From Dorea_A sp016295505 (lineage in GTDB: Bacteria; Bacillota; Clostridia; Lachnospirales; Lachnospiraceae), in NCBI RefSeq assembly GCF_039832105.1, contig NZ_JBDOHS010000001.1, positions 248,001 to 312,000 on the forward strand: 64,000 nt of DNA, in the 5' to 3' direction. The notes under the pieces were generated by a model. The model searched no databases. It saw nothing but the letters and a program-made list of their open reading frames with translations, and was not told the origin of the DNA. A program made the translations under genes and the position numbers. This document shows, piece after piece, positions 62,071-64,000 of this stretch. How positions within the stretch are numbered: position 1 is the first letter of the stretch; each line of letters starts with the position of its first letter.

Positions 62071-63093
62071 TTATTGTCCTACTGTGATGCCTGCATCCTC
62101 ATATACCTTAGGCATGATTTCGAACTCGCTCTTACATTTTGCTGTCCACTCTTCGCTGCTGAGGAAGATAGCGTTAGAATACTGATCAGCCAGGAATTTC
62201 TGGTATTCTTCACCCTCAATAACTTCTTTGAATGCTGCTTCCAGAACATCGATTACTTCCTGCGGAGTATCCTTTGGAGCATGATATCCACGATACATAG
62301 CTACTGTTGCGTCGATTCCGATCTCTTTTGCAGTCGGAACATCCGGGAAATCCGGTAATCTTTCTTCTGTCATAGTACAGATCAGTTTTACTTCATCAGC
62401 TGCAACTGCAGAAGCGATGTCGATAGGTCCACATACGATTGCATCTACGTCGCCATTCTTAAGAAGAAGGTCAAATCCACCACCAGATGTATTTGGAACA
62501 AGGTTTACTTCGAGACCTGCTTTTGTACAGAAGTCTGTGATTGCGATATGAGCAACACCACCTGCGGAACCGGTACCGATGTTAACTTCACCCGGGTGAG
62601 CCTTGCAGTAATCGATGAATTCTTCAATGTTTGTGTAACGATCTTCTTCCGGACGGATAAAGATTACGTTGGAGTCATAGTTAACTGCACAGATCTGAGC
62701 AACATCTTCGTATGTAATATCTGCATAGTTATTGGACTTCATAGTTGCAAGAGAACTCAGAGACATGATGATTGTATAACCATCTGCATCTGCCTCCATA
62801 AACTGCTGGAATGCAGTTGCTGTAGCTGCACCACCGATATTCTGTGGAACAACAGATACTCCCAGAACTTCACCAACTTCTGTTGCCAGGTAACGAGCAA
62901 TAACATCTGATCCGCCGCCGGTCTCTGTCGGGATGATCATTGTGATATCTCTTTCCGGGAACGTAGTTTCTGTTGTTTCTGCTTCGCCTTCGCTTTTCTC
63001 CACTTCAGGAACTTCTTCACTCTCGGCTGGAATACCATAATGATAGTCAGGATCCAGAACACATTCGGAATGAAGCGGAAGAAAATCCCCCAA
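62071..63093 (-). CDS. tctC: TctC-type tricarboxylate-binding protein, signal peptide missing
   Basis: 340 residues as an open frame. From about residue 48 this is a standard TctC/BugT solute receptor (ERDITMIIPTETGGGSDVIA, GTGSAGGVAHIAI, GGGFDLLLKNGDVDAIVCGP), preceded by an acidic linker (ESEEVPEVEKSEGEAE). The expected lipoprotein signal is absent; instead the first ~45 codons overlap the end of tctA in another frame, including its last membrane helix. The simplest reading is a deletion that removed the tctA stop, the gap and the tctC signal, leaving a receptor that cannot be exported. The start (TTG at 63,093) is nominal. Confidence 0.75.
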   Translation of the reverse strand: MGDFLPLHSECVLDPDYHYGIPAESEEVPEVEKSEGEAETTETTFPERDITMIIPTETGGGSDVIARYLATEVGEVLGVSVVPQNIGGAATATAFQQFMEADADGYTIIMSLSSLATMKSNNYADITYEDVAQICAVNYDSNVIFIRPEEDRYTNIEEFIDYCKAHPGEVNIGTGSAGGVAHIAITDFCTKAGLEVNLVPNTSGGGFDLLLKNGDVDAIVCGPIDIASAVAADEVKLICTMTEERLPDFPDVPTAKEIGIDATVAMYRGYHAPKDTPQEVIDVLEAAFKEVIEGEEYQKFLADQYSNAIFLSSEEWTAKCKSEFEIMPKVYEDAGITVGQ

Positions 63094-64000
63094 TCACCTT
63101 TTGACATTACAAGCGCAGAGCGTAAGTTCTTCTCACAGAGCTGTCCCAGCACAACACCCAGTATCGCTGCTGCCGGTGACAGTCCAACTTTCTCCATTAA
63201 GAAGCCTATTACACCCATTGCTACCATAACTAAGATTGCAAACGTTCTGTTACTGGATGAATACGTACCAATAATACAGACAACCAATACAATCGGAACC
63301 AGAATACGGTTATCTACTTCCAGAATCTTCGCAAAGAACTTCGCCATCGTTATTGCCATGATGAACATCGCAATATTTGCAACAAACATGAATACATAGA
63401 TTCCATTTACTGCTTCTGATGAGCTCTGGAAGATTGTAGGTCCACAGATAACTCCATGAAGTGCAAGTGCACTGATAATAACTGCTGCAGTCGGATCACC
63501 AGGAACACCAAGTGCAAGTGCAGGAACCAGGGTTCCTCCTACCGTTGCGTTGTTCGCCGACTCAGGTGCCGCAATACCTTCCCATACACCGGTACCAAAT
63601 TCTGCTTTACGCGGATTGCTGTTTTTCTCTGTCTCATATGCCACAAACGCAGAGATCTGTGCGCCGGCTCCCGGAAGGACACCGATGAACATACCAATCA
63701 GAGAACTCCTTGCGATCGTCTTGTGGATCCTCTTGCGAATTTCCCTCGTCGGGAAGATATGCTTCAGCTCCTGCTTATTTCCTTCCAGATTCTTCATACG
63801 AAGGATCTGCTTCATAAGCTCACAGAGTCCGAAGATACCGATCAGAACCGCGATGACATCATAACCACTCATCAGTTCGTCCACACCAAAGGTCAGACGC
63901 TTTGTACCGGTCAGATAATCCGTACCTGTACCTGCAAGCAGGATACCGAAAGCCGCTGAGATGATACCCTTCAAAAGGTTATCATCCGTACCTGCAATTA
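62937..64000 (-). CDS. tctA: TctA-type tripartite tricarboxylate transporter permease, partial
   Basis: At least 354 residues; open at the right edge, so the N-terminus lies beyond base 64,000. Polytopic membrane protein with TctA motifs: IGVLPGAGAQISAFVAYETE, PESANNATVGGTLVPALALG, VPGDPTAAVIISALALHG and GQLCEKNLRSALVMSKGD. The C-terminus overlaps tctC by 157 bases; its last helix (NVFWILTIIMVF) is followed by a basic tail (KWRKAKAKQKQQKLRSRKEI) that exists only because it is read in the other frame of the tctC linker. Confidence 0.85.
   Translation of the reverse strand, partial: IAGTDDNLLKGIISAAFGILLAGTGTDYLTGTKRLTFGVDELMSGYDVIAVLIGIFGLCELMKQILRMKNLEGNKQELKHIFPTREIRKRIHKTIARSSLIGMFIGVLPGAGAQISAFVAYETEKNSNPRKAEFGTGVWEGIAAPESANNATVGGTLVPALALGVPGDPTAAVIISALALHGVICGPTIFQSSSEAVNGIYVFMFVANIAMFIMAITMAKFFAKILEVDNRILVPIVLVVCIIGTYSSSNRTFAILVMVAMGVIGFLMEKVGLSPAAAILGVVLGQLCEKNLRSALVMSKGDWGIFFRFIPNVFWILTIIMVFQPRVKKFLKWRKAKAKQKQQKLRSRKEISQ

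Noticed and set aside
62937..63093. Programmed frameshift joining tctA and tctC
   Set aside because: The tctC frame is -1 to tctA, but I find no X XXY YYZ heptamer or downstream structure in the overlap.
1..64000. CRISPR array, rRNA genes or insertion sequences
   Set aside because: No regularly spaced repeats, no rRNA signature and no DDE transposase or terminal inverted repeats of IS type were seen on either strand.

Overview
The window looks like a chromosomal segment of a low-GC Gram-positive anaerobe, most probably a gut Clostridia/Lachnospiraceae-type bacterium. Pointers are a class B sortase, a ClpB-like and XRE repertoire with strong AGGAGG ribosome sites, the gdpP-rplI-dnaB and rpsF-ssb-rpsR gene orders typical of Firmicutes, a small 2x[4Fe-4S] ferredoxin, an L-cysteine desulfidase and a tripartite tricarboxylate transporter. 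No 16S gene is present, so the assignment is inference.

Layout. (1) 1-16,990, all on the minus strand: a 14-gene AT-rich operon led by an XRE regulator with a near-consensus promoter. It encodes two FtsK-HerA superfamily pump ATPases, two helical proteins sharing an N-terminal SFKExG signature (one continuing into ParB-like and HEXXH zincin domains), a 55-residue companion, a small two-helix membrane protein, a radical-SAM activase-like enzyme, a Ser/Thr kinase with two INAAETxPP docking-like motifs, a zinc-ribbon/FHA protein and a ClpB-type AAA+ ATPase that runs off the left edge. I do not recognise this set as a named system; it resembles a kinase/FHA-controlled export or conflict machine and is the strongest candidate for something undescribed. 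(2) 17,050-25,350, minus strand and visibly more GC-rich: three serine-recombinase-family genes, then phage replication/regulation genes (SHOCT protein, family A DNA polymerase, DUF2815, BRO/Ant antirepressor, a sigma-like HTH protein). Their leaders repeatedly place the Shine-Dalgarno sequence in a hairpin, and a 34-bp repeat occurs twice. (3) 25,350-34,980, plus strand: a defence block with a Phd/YefM-like protein, type I restriction-modification (HsdM, HsdS, HsdR), an ImmA/IrrE-type metallopeptidase and a GIY-YIG nuclease. The accessory region ends against rlmD, a known integration hot spot.

(4) 35,146-64,000: mostly ordinary core genome: rlmD, yhaM, an HtrA-like protein that has lost catalytic residues, mutS2, a two-component system, an orphan sugar-binding lipoprotein, ferredoxin, dnaB-rplI-gdpP, a hexosamine/galactose block (nucleotidyltransferase, NahK-like kinase, galE, nagB, CBM9-like protein), rpsF-ssb-rpsR, DUF951, sortase B, cysteine desulfidase, a DUF5685/DnaJ/flavodoxin cluster, a Uma2 protein, tRNA-Cys and, at the right edge, tctA overlapping a tctC that lacks its signal peptide.

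How the parts could work together: in region 1 the kinase would phosphorylate threonines (including its own N-terminus), the FHA protein would read them, the AAA+ protein would remodel or recycle components, and the FtsK/HerA motors would move the SFKExG proteins or DNA. That chain is inference from domain content; the domains themselves are directly visible in the sequence.
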